Made by a program: the position numbers and the translations under genes. Positions 11,453-24,015 of a stretch of 64,000 nt of DNA are shown here, piece after piece (position 1 is the stretch's first letter; each line of letters begins with the position of its first letter). Location of the stretch: positions 13,463 to 77,462 of the forward strand of contig SZWC01001206.1 of assembly GCA_023375785.1 (NCBI GenBank), in the 5' to 3' direction. The notes beneath the pieces are model-generated. The model was not told where the DNA came from and searched no databases. It saw nothing but the letters and a program-made list of their open reading frames with translations. This DNA comes from Penium margaritaceum (taxonomy: Eukaryota > Streptophyta > Zygnematophyceae > Desmidiales > Peniaceae).

Positions 11453-13286
11453 TCACTTGGATCCCACCACGTGGGTCTTTTTGGGTCTATCCACAAGCAC
11501 CCACATGCCATTCTTGGCAATGGACGCGAGCTTGCTATCCACTACCTCATTCCACTTAGCTGCATCCGGGCCATTCATCACCTCTACCACTGTGGATGGC
11601 TCTCCCTGAGCCATGCATGACCAGCTAAGGCCCGTCCAATGGTCCTCATATTGCAAAGGTGATTTCTTTGGTCTCCAAGTGTGCTAGGGTGCTGGTGCGA
11701 CTTCCTGCTTTGCTGTTGGTGCTACCACAGGTGGTTGTGTGTTGTTTTCATCGTCAAAAAAGTCGTTGGACTTCAAGTCAGACTTGGAAGCCCCGGAAGC
11801 CATGGTATCTACGTCCATGTGAGGTGCCGCATTATCCTGTGCACGTGCTCTCCAATTCCCACCGCATGCTGGCAAAACAATCCAGTTGTCGGGTGCTTGT
11901 TCTCCGGACTCAAGCAACACTATCCACTCTCCCGCTTTGGAAGCAAGGATCAGGTCGGCCAGCTCACCCTTTCCAAGGGTGCATTTGTCAAACTCAATGT
12001 CACGAGCTTTCCTGCTACATGGTCCTAAAGATCCTAGGCTCTGTGACGTGTCGTACCCAACCATGTTGCACTTTTTGGAACGTGCGTCTAGCTTGCCTCC
12101 ACCTTCTCCCGATTTGATCTTCATCCATGAAGTTGACCGGAAAACCTCCAGATGAGAGGCGTTGGGTTTCTTTACTCATCATGCTTCTTGTTTGGTCTTG
12201 AACTGCTTGTCTTGCTCATTTCCACGCTGCCACAGGGTTGTTGCTGATGTGAGGCTGAAGAGGTAGCAGGCTGTTATTGCTGCTTTTTCCCAAAAGCGAG
12301 GTGGGAGCTTGGCGTTGAAGAGCATGTTTCCCACCATGCCAAGCAGGGTCTTGTTCATCCTCTCAGCCACACCGTTGCTTCAGGGTTGTAAGGAGTGGTT
12401 TGCTTGTGGCGAATGCCATGATGCTTGAGCCAAGGCTCGCATGTCTGTACTCAACCCCATTGTCACTTTAGAGTGTCTTTACCTTCTTGGACGTTTGCTG
12501 CTCTACCATTGTGAAAATCTCGAAAAGCTTCTCCTTGACCTCTCCATTGGTTTTGAGAAACTAGATCCACAACTTGAGGCTGTGGTCGTCCATGATGGTC
12601 AAGAAGTACTAGCTTCCTCTATTAGACATTGCGCGTCATGTCCGCACACGTCACTGTGGATCAGGTCCAAGACATTCTCCACGTGTTGACCTCTTCTCCC
12701 AAACGGCTTCTTCTTTGCCTTTGCTTAGAGGCATGATTCACGCAATGTACACCCTTCTCCATGCTTCATGGTTCACCCTTTTGTTCTGCAAACCACCTCT
12801 TGCTCCTCCATCTTCTGCAGCGTGCTGTTGGCGACATGGCCACATTGTTTGTGCCACAACTCACCATTATTGTCCTTGGTTGATGTGGCGGCCGCATTGG
12901 TCGCCGGTGGTGCATCCTTCGGCTTTGGTGCCAATATCTTGGTGGTATATGCTACGCCCTCATTCGATGACTTTGGTTTGAAGCACGTAGAGGCCATTGA
13001 CTCTTGGAACTTGAAGCATGAGGTCGTCTTTGGTGTACAAAATTTGGATGTCCTTTTTTTTCAGGCCCACGGCTTCCTTGTTAGTGAATACCACCGTCAT
13101 GTTGTTGTCATTGATTTGTGAGACTGATAGCAGGTTGGTTGCAAAAGAGGGAATGTACACCACCTTTTGAAGATTAATCTCCTTCTCAGCACTGTTCATG
13201 TTGAACGTGATCACATTGTCCCCTTTACCCATGGCTTGGACGACGCCGTTGTTTGCACACTTGATGCGCATGTCTGATTTGGCCAT
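11453..13286 (-). pseudogene. Copia-1 protease end and integrase relic
   Basis: The frame 13286-12960 gives the VVYIPSFATNLLSVSQI block that follows the copia protease. 12997-12773 gives the LWHKQCGHVANSTL pre-integrase zinc-binding block. 12370-12179 gives the AERMNKTLLGM stretch with the catalytic Glu context. 12124-11684 is the integrase C-part with the GYDT motif, and 11656-11453 is the linker to RT. The order is normal but the reading is interrupted. Confidence 0.75.
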
Positions 13287-13396
13287 GGAGACAAATCAAA
13301 CCTTCTCTTTTGAGAAGTGGTGGTTGGTGCCCGAGTCAAGGGCGAATGCCCCAGGCCTAAGGAGTACTGCCCCCTTCATGGGCAACCATTCAGCCA

Positions 13397-14324
13397 TCAT
13401 GTTGGTACACTCCTTCTCATTCTCTCCTCTGTTCCCGCCTTACTTCTTAGGACTATGGTAGCCCCTACCCCAGAGCTCAGCCTTGCCATAGTTGTGAAAG
13501 TTGATGGGCTTTTTGGTACTCTTCTCACCACCATTGCCTCTCCCTCCACGGCCACTACTTTTGCTGTTGCCTTGACTGGAGCAAGAGCTTGCACCTTGTC
13601 CACCAAAGCAAGAGTCATAGGCTGAAATGTTTGCCTCATTGCCACTACGTTGCATGGTCTCGTTGCGGATTTGTTTGGCGACAGCCTCATACGTCAGATC
13701 TGCCTCCTTCCAACCACCAAATACGTTGATCAAGGACCCTCAGCTTTTTGGCAGCGCCATCAAAAGGATCATGACACACATGTTGGAGTCAAGATTCCAT
13801 TCCATTTGTTGGACCTCTTGCAGCACGTTGTCAAATGACTACAAAAATGCAAGTATCAATTCTCCTTCGCTCACCCTCATCAACACAAACCTTTGGAAGA
13901 TGAAGATTTGGTTTGCTAGTTCATTTTATTGATAAACGTGTGAAAGTCTTGCATAGGCCTTGGCAGCCGACGTGCATCCTGTGATGTAGAAGTGTTCAGT
14001 CTTGTTGATTGATGTCATAAGTTTGGGAAGAGCCATGTTTTTCTTCGTTGTCCATGCTGTAAGGTCAGCCGCATGCATAGTCAATGTTGCATCGGCAGGT
14101 GCTATCTTGGTCTCTTTTAGGATGTCGAGGTAGCCACGCACATTCATGACAATCTCAAACTTCCATTTCAACAAGGGAATACCTATCCCCATGAATTTTG
14201 ACATACCCGCCTCGAGGAGGGCTTCAGTCACATCCGCCATTTTTTGGTTGTTTTTCGTCCTCTGTGCTTTCCTTCTACTCTTCTTTGTTGAGGCCAATGA
14301 GGCTGATGAGGTTTTTGACAGCAA
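13397..14324 (-). pseudogene. Copia-1 gag relic
   Basis: The minus-strand frame 14324-13926 carries a copia gag start (W.F......GYLDIL). At 13733-13440 the segment GGWKEADLTYEAV and a Gly/Ser-rich tail match the equivalent Copia-4 gag region closely, though the zinc knuckle is degraded. The role by family is the particle shell protein. It is broken. Confidence 0.7.
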
Positions 14325-14648
14325 CCGTTGTCAAAGGTGGAGTTGCTGCTGTTGCACACCCCTCTTGTCAACGATTGCCTAAGGGGATAGTTCCGTCATC
14401 AGAAACACAAACTCGGGATCGTACCACCTTCCAAAGGGGTAGAGCTTTATCCCGTTGGGGCTCAGGGTCTTTTCCGACACAAACAAAGCTATTCCTTGAC
14501 CCCTAGTTTGCCATTTGCGTGTACCATATATGAAGAAGCCAATGGAGCCAATGGAACAGATGGAGCCATCTGATGCACCCTACAAGACCTCGTGTGAGTC
14601 GGTGTTGGAAGCGTGCCCTAGAACTAGATTTGTGTGCCCAAAATCCTT

Positions 14649-15296
14649 TGTCAATGCGCCAGATAGCAACGGTCTAAAAAAAGGGTCCCGACATGGGAGG
14701 CCGCCAACCGCTCTTTGTATTGCAACCAAGATAACATATCACCCTCGGATGAGGGATCCACACTTTAGGTTTGTTTAGCTTGCAACTTCACAAAGTCCGC
14801 ATGAAGGTCTTTAGTGTTTACCCTTGATTGGACAGTCTGTGAGGAGTCTCAAAGGTAAGAACTGTAAATGGATGCATGCAGGGTACATGCTTTTGTACTT
14901 GAAGAGCTTTGCTAATGCTCTTGCTTGCAGTTGCTCCATAGGAGCCAACCTCAGCATACATCCATACTTGGCGCGTCCGAAGACCGCCAAATGTCATCCT
15001 CATGGCAGGCTCTACTAAGCTTCCTAGAAGCTTCCTGTTCCATTATGGGCCATAAGGGAAAATGTGGTCGTCGTGGGATTTGAGCCTATAGCCCATGAGC
15101 TCTAGCGCTTGTCCCATCTAGGCTAGAAAGTTGTTTTTCTTATGATGATCTCCAAGGGACATACCCATTATGGGTTGTGCATTCCTGGCCTATCTTAAGA
15201 AAGACCAAGGGGATGTACTGCATAGAGCAGTGCATGCCTTGTCTTTTCGTGCAACGAGCCAACCAACCAGCTAGCCATTGGACAAGCTTCATACCA
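14649..15296 (-). repeat. Copia-1 5' LTR
   Basis: It is the partner of 9318-9959 with the same terminal bases. Adjacent internal sequence 14631-14648 (minus AAGGATTTTGGGCACACA) is a degenerate version of the half-tRNA primer site seen in Copia-4. Confidence 0.75.
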
Positions 15297-15545
15297 TTCA
15301 ACAACACCAACTCACCCATGTGGACCTTGTTCTTGATGAGTGACTTGCCGCACTCTACCATTCCAGAAACTTATCGCGCCTTGGCAGATGTCCCCGGATG
15401 CCGTACAAGCTCTAACCTTGTCGCCAAGCATTCATTGAAGAAGCTAAGGCTTGCGCCGCTGTCCTTCAGACTGCGTAGTTTCCTCTGACCGTTGAAACGC
15501 CCCTCTAAAATCTCAAGAACCAGCACCAGGATGATCACTGGAAGT
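15297..15545 (-). pseudogene. Gypsy-2 aspartic protease relic
   Basis: Near 15435-15480 on the minus strand the DSGASLSFF stretch is the D(S/T)GA active site of a retroviral-type protease, followed by the G.....V.LNGM strand that precedes the linker. The sense of the protein continues at 9317 on the other side of Copia-1. Confidence 0.7.
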
Positions 15546-16127
15546 TACCAAGTCTCACCTTCATTCCGTAATAACACTTGAGGCAGCTTCTTTATTGGCA
15601 AAAGCTTTTCAGGTTTGGTGTTGTTCCTTCCCGACAAAAGACTTGACGCAGTAGGTTTTCCCCTCTTCACTGTTCCTCCCCGTTTCCGTGCTGTTCTTTG
15701 CACTTGAGTTAGTCCCTCTTGCGATGACCGTCCCCAACACAAGCCCAACACTTGCCTCTTGGTTCTTGCTACCCGCTCGTGCCCTGGGGCCTGGCTTGGA
15801 TTGCATCCACCTCCATGGGTACAGCATATCCTGAGACCTTCACCCATGGTTGTGTTGCATAGTTTTTCTGGCGCGCATTGTAGCTTACCATATCAATGCT
15901 CTCTGTTGTTGAAACCAGCTCAGAATACTATGAGTTCACGTTGGATGTGCGGCTTCAGGCTGTCATGGGAACGATCATACGCCTCTGCGTCCAACAGGTT
16001 ATCGATCTACGCCGCCAAAGCCATGAAGCGTGTTGTGTAGTCCTGGAGTAATTCGCCTTGCTTGACGTGTTTGATTTTGTCACGTGTGATTTGGCTATCG
16101 TTGAGGAGGTCAAAACGTGCACAGAGC
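15546..16127 (-). pseudogene. Gypsy-2 gag C-terminal relic
   Basis: On the minus strand, KHVKQGELLQDYTTRF.AL (16020-16090) is the gypsy gag core pattern (G.L.EY...F..L), followed by LKPHIQREL (about 15915-15945) and a PMEVDAIQ stretch (15787-15825), the PMEIDA motif common at the gag C-terminus. The N-terminal half lies beyond Copia-2 at 28915-29510. Confidence 0.75.
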
Positions 16128-16827
16128 TGTTGGCCTGAGGGTGAGTGTGCACCCTGGAGGGTCCCTAGCAGTGGCTGGTTCACACTACCAACTGTTTTTG
16201 GAGAGACTGAAACTGTGGAGGCAACTGGTTCCAAAGATGGCAGAAAACTGGTCAGAGAGTGAGGCAATAGTTTTGGCCTGAATCGACTGGGAATGAACCC
16301 TTGATCAAGGCTTACAAGTAGTGCCATTTTGTAGCCACTGATCAAAACTTTCCAGAACACCAAAGCATGCAAGATTTGGAGCTTCTTAGCAGATTACATG
16401 GCTTCTAGAGTGGCCCTTTGTAGGTTGTCCTTTTCCCACCTAAGAAGGCATCCCTTCCTTCCTTTAGAAGCTTCTGCCCCTTCCTAGATTCCTCAGCTTG
16501 CTTCTAGTAGGAGGGAAGGTATCCAGAAGACCAAGATACTCCTAGATGCCTTGTAGAACAAGTCACCCCTTCTAGAAGGTGTGCCACCTTCCTGGACCCT
16601 CACCTGGCCTTCTAGAACCTTAAGGAGGAATTATAGAGTTTGAGCTGGCTTCTTGGCTTCTATTTTTCACCACCCTTGAGGCAGGGCAGAAATTGATCTT
16701 GTGGGACTTGAACCCGGACCCCTGCCTCTAGAGGTGGACACCATTAACCACTAAGCCACTAAGGCTTGTCGTTTTGGTGTTCCTTTTTGGAGTCACTCCT
16801 GCCATGGTGGGGAGCATCTCTCCAACA
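16128..16827 (-). repeat. Copia-2 3' LTR
   Basis: Exactly 700 bp, with inverted ends TGTTGG...CCAACA. The same sequence recurs at 28349-28914 (shorter), 34764-35462, 36720-37419, 39862-40561, 46452-46739 (partial) and 47841-48540. It contains the tRNA-like block (16700-16768). Confidence 0.9.
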
Positions 16828-16878
16828 ATCTCCCCATTGCGCATCACCTATGGCAGCTGTTCATCCTTAATCTGCAAC

Positions 16879-17745
16879 TCAAGTGGCTTGGGAAAGCCCA
16901 AGCTCCATGCAAGTAGCATCGTGTATGTCCTTGGGTTGCGCCTTTGTCATGGCATCAACAAGCATGTGCTTTGTGCCGCAGTGCACAAGCACCACATCAC
17001 CCTTTGCAACGAGGTCTCGTGCAAATTGATGCCAGATCTCTATGTGCTTGGTCCTCCGGTGTAGCACAGGGATCTTGGTCAAGCTGATGGCACTCATGTT
17101 GTCAAAGTTGAGTGCCGTTGGCATTTTCTGCGGCACCCCAATCTCCTTCTGTACTCGTTGCAGCCATAGCGCCTCCTTTGTAGCTTCCGCAAGCGCAATA
17201 TACTCCGCCTCAGTGCTGGATAGCGCCACACAGTCCTGCTTCCAGCTTGCCCAAGACACCGCTGTACCACCAAGCAAAAAAACATAACCCGATGTTGACT
17301 TGCGGCAATCAAAATCACCTGCCCAGTCAGCGTCAGAGTAGCCAACTAACTCAAGGGAGTTTGTCCAAGCTCCTCCCCCAAACACAAGTTGCGACTGTGT
17401 TGTTGCCTTCATGCAGTGGAGGATTCTCTTGACCGCTTGCCAACTTAGCGGCCCGGATCAGCAACATAGCGGCTGACTTGTCCCTTTGCAAAGGCAAGAT
17501 CAGGTCGCATTGCCACCATGGCATACAATATGCTACCAACTACGGACTGGTATGGTACTCCAGCCATCTCCTCTTTATCGTCCTCCGTGCTCGGGCCCAT
17601 GCTCGAGCTCAGCTCACATGTCGTTTTCATATGCGTGCCAATGGGGTTGCACTCCTCCATGTTGTAGCGGCGAAGCACCTCATGTACATATGTTTCTTGC
17701 CCCATCTCCAGCGTGCGTTCTTTGCGGTCCCTCTTGATGGAAATT
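16879..17745 (-). pseudogene. Copia-2 reverse transcriptase end and RNase H
   Basis: 17705-17445 holds the LRRYNMEECNP....PYQSVVGSILY...RPD block that ends copia RT. 17412-16879 (177 residues) is RNase H with GYSDADWAGD (first Asp), STSGY, SWASWKQDCVALSSTEAEYIAL (Glu) and HIEIWHQFARD. The RNase H frame is open throughout. Confidence 0.9.
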
Positions 17746-18749
17746 TGTTAGATTTTACATAAAAGAATCTTTAGGGATCTTCAGATGAGGTACTCTGATG
17801 GTTCAACTCTCTGGTACTACACTGAATCGTTGATGATGATCTCTCAGCTATGAGTTATCACTCACATATACACAGGCACTCTTGCCTCAATAATTTCACT
17901 GAATGTGCGATTCAAGAGTTTGAACTCAAGGCACAGTTACACGACTGGTCTCACAAGCTTTCCAAAGGTACCAAGCTTGTTCAAAATGGTTACACACAGA
18001 CAAAGTAATAGGAAATACAAACCTACAGCTACTTGTTTGTCTACACTAGCTAGAAGCAGAAAAGTACAAGTGTTGGCACGGTCCAGTCTCCTTGTGTCTT
18101 CACAAGATCTTCCGGACACTGCTCGATGATCTCCAATCATCGGCAGACCGAGGTTGGCGGATGCCCAGCGCCCTCGGTGCGATCCACGGATGAGGTCGTC
18201 CGGATCTGCGGTAGCTTCTTCATGACCATTGATTTGACTCAGGCATTTGTCTCACGATGATGGACTGACCGCACCTCTTGATTCAGCGACGGCGCCGGTC
18301 AATCCAACTGCCCTCGTAGGATGCCTGAGCACAGGATCTTTAGAAAGAGGAATATCTTCCGCGTTTCCTTGTTCCTTGCCATGTCAGCAGCCTTGGAGTC
18401 GAGAGAAGCTCATGCTTGCAGTCTCGCCTTGTCTGCCGGACCACACATCCTGTTGGTCCAAAAAACTGCCCAAAGATATGGCTTCCGGTAGAGTTATGCC
18501 ATCAGCTCTCCGGAGCTCCAATAGGATGAGTAGAGAGAGTAGGGCTGTGGATGGATGGATCAGTGGGACGCCTAAAGAGGCCTGCCCACAGTCACACCAT
18601 GCCCTGCCATGTAGGATAGACAGGAGGGTCGAGCGAGAGATGGGGATCTCTCTCTCTCGGCCCTCTTGTTTTTTCCTTTTTGTTGATGTTGTGCCCAGCC
18701 CAGTAGATCATTCGATCGAGATAATCTGATGGCTGTCCTTTTTCCAACA
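17746..18749 (-). repeat. Copia-3 3' LTR
   Basis: On the + strand it reads TGTTAGATTTTAC... to TTCCAACA; its partner is 24016-25027. The polypurine tract (minus AAGG followed by a G run, plus 18750-18764) abuts it. Confidence 0.9.
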
Positions 18750-18764
18750 ATCCCCCCCCCCCTT

Positions 18765-19468
18765 GTCGATCCAGCGCTCATGAACTTGGAGCCGACAAGT
18801 GAAAAAAGAAAGAAGCTCTCCCGTGAGAATAGAGACGGGAGGATGGGGGCGACAGAAAAAGGTGACAGGGCGAGGCACGGGAATGCTTGGCAAAAGAGAT
18901 CCCCTCCCTGGGCCAACCGAGCCATGCTGAGAGAGAAAAGAGAGAAGTTCAGAGCAGCAAGACACAGGGTGTACAGTGGGCCGGTGAGAACTTTTTAGTC
19001 CGGGCAGCGCCCACGACGGCTGAGAAATTAGACCGGTCCCAACAGCACACCCTGCCCGGACTTGCGGGAGTGGGCCCCCTCCCGCGCATCTAGCCTACAG
19101 GGTGAGCTTGACAGGGGCAGCCCACCCATGGGGGTCTAAAAGATATGAAGAAACGGGCATGATATAGCTAGAGAGAAATTGCAATTCGGAGCGACGTGGC
19201 TCCAGCGTCGAACAAGCCAGGGGGAGAGGGTGTTTGCATATTGTGAGGACCGAGGCGCGAGAGGAAAGAAGAGCGCAAGGGTTGCACGCAACCCGAGTCT
19301 GTGCCAACGCCTCATGTGGGGGGTACAGAAACGGGAAGCGACGACGGTTCCACCGAGGACAATCTCCATCCGTCCCAACGCCTCATACGAGGGGGGACAG
19401 AAAGAAAGAGCCGGGAATGAGCGGCAGCAAGGAGGAACCGAGAAGGAAGGAGACAGCGCCGATGAGGG
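18765..19468 (-). other. Copia-3 3' untranslated region, no gene
   Basis: The sequence lies between the RNase H end and the polypurine tract. It is purine-rich on the + strand, with short frames only and no domain. It looks like the element's own 3' leader rather than cargo. Confidence 0.6.
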
Positions 19469-19822
19469 TCAGGACGAGGAGAGAAGACCCAAGCGAGTGC
19501 AGAGATGAGTGTGACGATTGACAGAGAGAACTTTGGTGAAGATGTCAGCAGTTTGATCGGCAGTGGGGAGGTAATGCATGACAACTTCGCCCTCTGCAAC
19601 AGCATCGCGAACGTAGTGGTACTGCCGATGAACGTGCTTGGTGCGGTCATGGAGAACTGGATCCTCGGAGAGAGCCATAGCCCCTTCATTGTCACAGTGA
19701 ATGGGCGTAGGTTCAAGTTGATCAAAGCCAAGCTCGCTCAGAAGCATACCAAGCCAAACCGCCTCGCGTGTGCATTTGCTCTCAGCGATGTATTCAGCCT
19801 CCGTAGAGGAGAGAGCAACCAC
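19469..19822 (-). pseudogene. Copia-3 RNase H
   Basis: The frame starts VALSSTEAEYIAESKC with the catalytic Glu and continues through HCDNEGAMALSEDPVLHDRTKHV to IFTKVLS, the family C-terminus. Confidence 0.9.
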
Positions 19823-19933
19823 AGATTGCTTTGTGCTGCGCCAGCTGACGGGTCCACCGTTGAGGAGGAAAACATACCCAGAGGTGGATCGGCTGGTGGT
19901 GTGATCACCAAAAAGATCAGCATCACAGAAGCC

Positions 19934-21754
19934 CTAGAGAAAATTGATTCCAAAGGTGTAGCGGATAGCAAGAGAAGCCGACCCGGAGAGGTAGTGAATG
20001 CTACGCTGGGCGGCCATGATGTGAGCAGCGGTAGGGCGCTGACAGCCTTGACTGAGGAGGCCAACAACAAATGAGAGGTCAGGTCTTGTAGCCACAGAAG
20101 AGTACACGAGGGAACCCACCATGCGCAGGAAATCTTGGGCATCTTCCAAGGAGGCGAAGGGTGTAGCTGCTGTGACTGGTTTGGTGAGACCATGATCCTT
20201 GGAGAGTGGGGTGGTTTGGGGAGTGGATGTACCAAGCCCGAACGTGTCAGCAACACGTAGAGCATAAGTTGCCTGGGTTGGCGTGACTTTACCGTGTAGG
20301 ATGTCATGAATGATTTGAATCCCAAGATAGTACTTGAGAGGCCCCATGTCAGTCATCTCAAAACGGCAAGAAAGCTGCTGTTTGAGAGTATCTAGAACAG
20401 AGAGAGACGGTCCAAACAGAATAAGTTCGTCCACGTAGAGAATAACGCCGAGAAGGTTGGCCCCTGCACGGAAGTACACGGAGTGGTCAGAGTGCAGGCG
20501 TTGGAGACTTTGGACCAAAAATAACTCGTGGATCTTCAGGTTCCACTGTCGTGGAGCTTGCTTTAGCCCATACAGAGACTTGTTAAGCTTGCAGACATGA
20601 TCAGGGTGATCTAGGGATACAAAGCCTTCTGGTTGGGTCATGTAGATGACTTCTTTGAGGTCACCGTTGAGGAAGGCGCTTTTGACGTCCATTTGATGGA
20701 GATACCATTTTTTGTTAGCAGCCAAAGAGAGGATCACCCTAATGGATGAGTACTTGGCCACCGGTGCAAAAGTGTCTTGGTAGTTCACTCCAAGGACTTG
20801 GCTGAAATCCCACGCAACGAGGCATGCCTTGTGGTGATCAGGTGTACATGGACTAGTCAGCTTGGTCCTGAACACCCACTTACATGTGACAATGGGCGTG
20901 TTGGGTGGTCGAGGGACCAGATCCCATGTGTGCTGTTTTTTGAGTTGAGAGAGCTCCTCTTGAGCTGCTTGGTGCCATTGGTCTGCATCTGGGCAACGCA
21001 TAGCATCTTTGAAGCTGGTGGGATCCACCACTTGTGTGAGTAGTGCTGTGCGTTCAAGGTCGTCGTCTACGGAGAGCTCGGTTGTGGACAAAAAACCAAG
21101 CTGAAGGAATGTCGGAGGTCTGGTGAGTCTGGCTGACCGTCGTAGTCCTGATTGTGACGGCGTACTGGAGATGACCTTCTGTGAGGCAGCGGGAGCATGA
21201 CGATGTTCCTCTGGAACCACCAAAGGGAGAACACCATCGTGATCATCAGGTGTGGGATCAACACAGAATTTTTGCAGAGGTGGTGGTGTTGTCTCAATGT
21301 AGATAGTAGGCGTGACTTCTGGTGGTGCTGCATCACGTGCACGGTTGAAGAAAATTTCGTCGAAGATGGGTTGCCTGCTCCGGATCACACGTTTGGAGTC
21401 TCGATCCCAGAGTCGGTAGATGTCACATGTCTCGTACCCAAGAAGGATACAGACTTTGGATCGTGGATCCAGCTTGGAGTGTTCTTTTGGACGGATCCAG
21501 GCATACGCTATGCATCTAAAAATACGAATGTGTCCCAGATAAGGCTTGTTCTCGGTCCATGCTTCATAGGTTGTGGATGAACGTGCAGTCAGCTTAGTTG
21601 TGGGGAGACGATTTATGATATATGCTGCGGTGTGGAGAGCTTCAGCCCAGAACGCGGATGAGAGGCCGGCTGTATGAAGCATAGTCCGGAATCTTTCAAG
21701 GAGGGTCTGATTCATCCTCTCTGCTTTGCCATTCTGTTGTGGAGTACATGGCAC
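19934..21754 (-). pseudogene. Copia-3 integrase C-part and reverse transcriptase (606-residue open stretch)
   Basis: In order: PQQNGKAERMNQTLL, FWAEALHTAAYIINRLPT, the integrase C-part with LLGYETCDIYRLWD, a Pro/Ser-rich linker, WVFRTKL, FAPVAKYSSIRVILSLAA, HQMDVKSAFLNGDL (motif A), LYGLKQAPRQWN, LYVDELILFG (motif C region) and MGPLKYYLGIQI. It is one continuous frame, unusually well kept for this window. Confidence 0.9.
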
Positions 21755-22525
21755 CGTGGTTTGGTGTTGAATGCCTCTTTCATCGTAGAAGGCTCTAAGG
21801 TTGCGGTTGACAAACTCTGTCCCATTGTCACTTCGGATCTTCTTGACTGTCAGGCTGGTCTTGTTTACAACCTGTCAAACCCAGGTTTTAATCTCTTCAA
21901 TAGCGTCAGACTTGAAGCGAAGAATCGGGGTCGAGACCATATGCGTGTAGTCATCCATGATAACGAGAAAGTAGTGCTTGTTACAGAGAGAGCCTTTCTT
22001 GATGTAGCAGAGATCGATGTGCACAAGTTCCAGACATTCTTGCATCCCATGTGACGGAAGCGACTGAAAAGGCGCTCGATGTTGTTAGCCGGTGATGCAA
22101 CCTTCACACATGGTTGCATCTCGGTCTTGCAGTAGGCTGTCTGGTAGGTCATAAGCAACTGAATCTGCAGCTATTTTGGTTAGAGTGGGATAGCTGACAT
22201 GTGCCAGCCGCTTGTGCCATAGTTCTGTCATGGTTGACAGAGTCGTTGTTTTAGCCGATGTAGGTGAAGAGGCCACAAACGCCATCTCTTGTGTTTCTGG
22301 GTGTCTTGAGTGTTTGCTGGTGTCAAGGACGGTCAGATTGCCCATGCGAGTAGCCACTGCTGCCAGTTGGGATGTCTGGTTGTACACTTTGAGGTTAGTA
22401 TCAGTATCAAACACAACTTTGAAGCCTTTGTCGTTGAGCTTTGTAACTGAGAGAAGATTGGCTGCAAGGTCTGGCAGATAGAGAGTACATCCTCGAAAGT
22501 CCTTATGGCCTGTTTGCCATTGCAT
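21500..22525 (-). pseudogene. Copia-3 integrase
   Basis: 22525-22085 gives LYLPDLAANLLSVTKL and ELWHKRLAHVSYPTL...CEGC (zinc-binding block). The catalytic core follows, and PQQNGKAERMNQTLL (about 21710-21750) holds the catalytic Glu at the start of the long frame. Confidence 0.85.
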
Positions 22526-23274
22526 TTGATGCCAACCTTGACTGTGCCTTCCCCGTAGGTAGGAATAGTCCTCCCATCACCAAGATGGACTTCTCGTGGT
22601 GTCAGAAAACACTTGAAGTTGATAAACCAGTCCCTCTTACAGGTCATATGTTTTGTACAGCCAGAGTTCATGATCCATGCCAGAATGCCAGCAACCAGGA
22701 GAAGGGCGCTGTCGATGGAGCACATGGCTAGCTCTTAAGTCACGAATTCTTTTTCTTTTAGGGTGTGATGTGCTAATTCTTCTGTTGCTGAACCATAGAT
22801 TGGGTGCTCTGGTTGCAAGGCTGGCATGTCTTTGTCAGGCACGATTGGTCCTTTAGGTAGAAGATTCAGCTGAAAATTGTCTTCTTTGTCTGATGATTCC
22901 TGTGCTTTGGTGGATCCTGTAAGAAAAGCAGCCACGGTGGACATGTAAGTGGTTAGCATTGCTTGAGGGGGTCGGCAAACTCCATAATGGCAAGCGAAAT
23001 GTGGGCGTCGTTTAGGGCAGTCCACGGCAATATGTCCCTTCTGCTTGCACGTCAAGCACACTCGATCAGTCGGCGGAACAAAGCCTCGTGGTGAATGCGG
23101 GGTTGGTTGATCTCTGTTGTTTAAATGTGTAAGAGATCCCTGACTCCCGTTTCCATAAGCTCCAAACTTCTTTATCCTTCGTCCTTGGTATTTGGTCACA
23201 AGGCCGGTTTCACCTGCGTTGTCCTTGACATACTGTTCTTCAACCATCATGAGTTCTTTGACAGCCTTCTCCAA
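22333..23274 (-). pseudogene. Copia-3 zinc knuckle and protease
   Basis: 23274-22735 includes CLTCKQKGHIAVDC (CCHC knuckle) after a basic Gly-rich stretch. 22725-22333 includes WIMNSGCTKHMT, aligned with the copia protease W.LDSG.T.HMT active-site region. Confidence 0.85.
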
Positions 23275-23491
23275 AGTCAGAGGGTATGGTTGACTTCCAA
23301 GTGCTGCTGCTGCTGCCGCTGCTTGTGCTACTTCAGTGGCGGCACCAGGTGCCCGACCTGCGGCTCTTCCTTGTGTCCCAATAGCTTGCTGTAATGTTGT
23401 GCAGAGTTCAACAAGTTGAGAATCAAAGGTCTTCCCCTGTTTCTGAAAAGTCTGAAGTCGGTTGATAGTATCTTTGAATCTGACAGGTAAT

Positions 23492-23974
23492 CTAAAAGAG
23501 AGTTAGTACTAGAACTATTTCAGAGATGACTTCTCCCATCGATGAAATGCGGCTGGCCAAGTGTTTGAGGTGCAACACATGGTCTTCCAGGCGTGTTCCT
23601 TCTTCCATTTGCTGAGTATGAAACTCTGTCAGTAGACTTCCCAGCTCAACATAGCTCGTCCTTTCATAACGACTCTTCAGAGCCTTGCAGGATTTCCTTT
23701 GACATTTGGTTGGATTTTTTTCTCTGATGATAGACTTGAGTCGCTCTGTTAGATTCAGTGCCAAAATTGAGGACTGATCACAACGCTGCTTCCAGCTGAC
23801 TTGTTCTTCAGGTGACGCTCCTGCAGGTAATGTGTCAGTGGGAGGATTGCAGACGACGTCCCATAGGCCTTTGTTTGGAAATATCATCTCAATGTTGAAG
23901 GCAAAGGTATGGTAGTCATCGCCGTCAAACGGCGCCACTTTGAAGTGATCTCCGTTGTTGATTGTTGCCGCCAT
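23492..23974 (-). pseudogene. Copia-3 gag
   Basis: Met at 23974 opens MAATINNGDHF..APFDGDDYHTFAFNIEMIF, a copia gag N-terminus, followed by a LALNLTERL stretch and LGSLLTEFHTQQMEEG, the core that multimerises into particles. It begins about 40 bp from the primer site, as expected. Confidence 0.85.
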
Positions 23975-24000
23975 AGTTGCATAGATCTGAAGATGCCACC

Positions 24001-24013
24001 TGCTCTGATACCA
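24001..24013 (-). promoter_or_regulatory. Copia-3 primer binding site, tRNA-iMet 3' end
   Basis: Two bases after the LTR end the minus strand reads TGGTATCAGAGCA, a perfect match to the usual plant copia primer site for initiator Met-tRNA. Confidence 0.92.
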
Positions 24014-24015
24014 AT

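Larger units (their letters stand above)
9318..15296 (-). mobile_element. Copia-1: Ty1/copia fossil inserted in Gypsy-2
   Basis: Flanked by direct repeats (LTRs) 9318-9959 and 14649-15296, it shows gag, zinc knuckle, protease, integrase, RT and RNase H in Ty1/copia order on the minus strand. The LTRs look roughly 85% alike by eye, older than Copia-3. It sits between the Gypsy-2 protease (15297 onward) and the linker (9317 and below), whose coding sense lines up across the insert. Many breaks are present. I see no clean target-site duplication. Its gag and LTR end are related to Copia-4 at 60839-64000. Confidence 0.8.

Noticed and set aside
9308-15294. Shared heptamer ttcatac at both edges of Copia-1 as a target-site duplication
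   Set aside because: It does not lie directly against the LTR ends defined by TG...CA and by the primer-site border, so the match may be chance.
16700-16768. Functional tRNA gene
   Set aside because: A and B boxes are good, but acceptor and T-stem pairing is poor and every copy lies inside an LTR.
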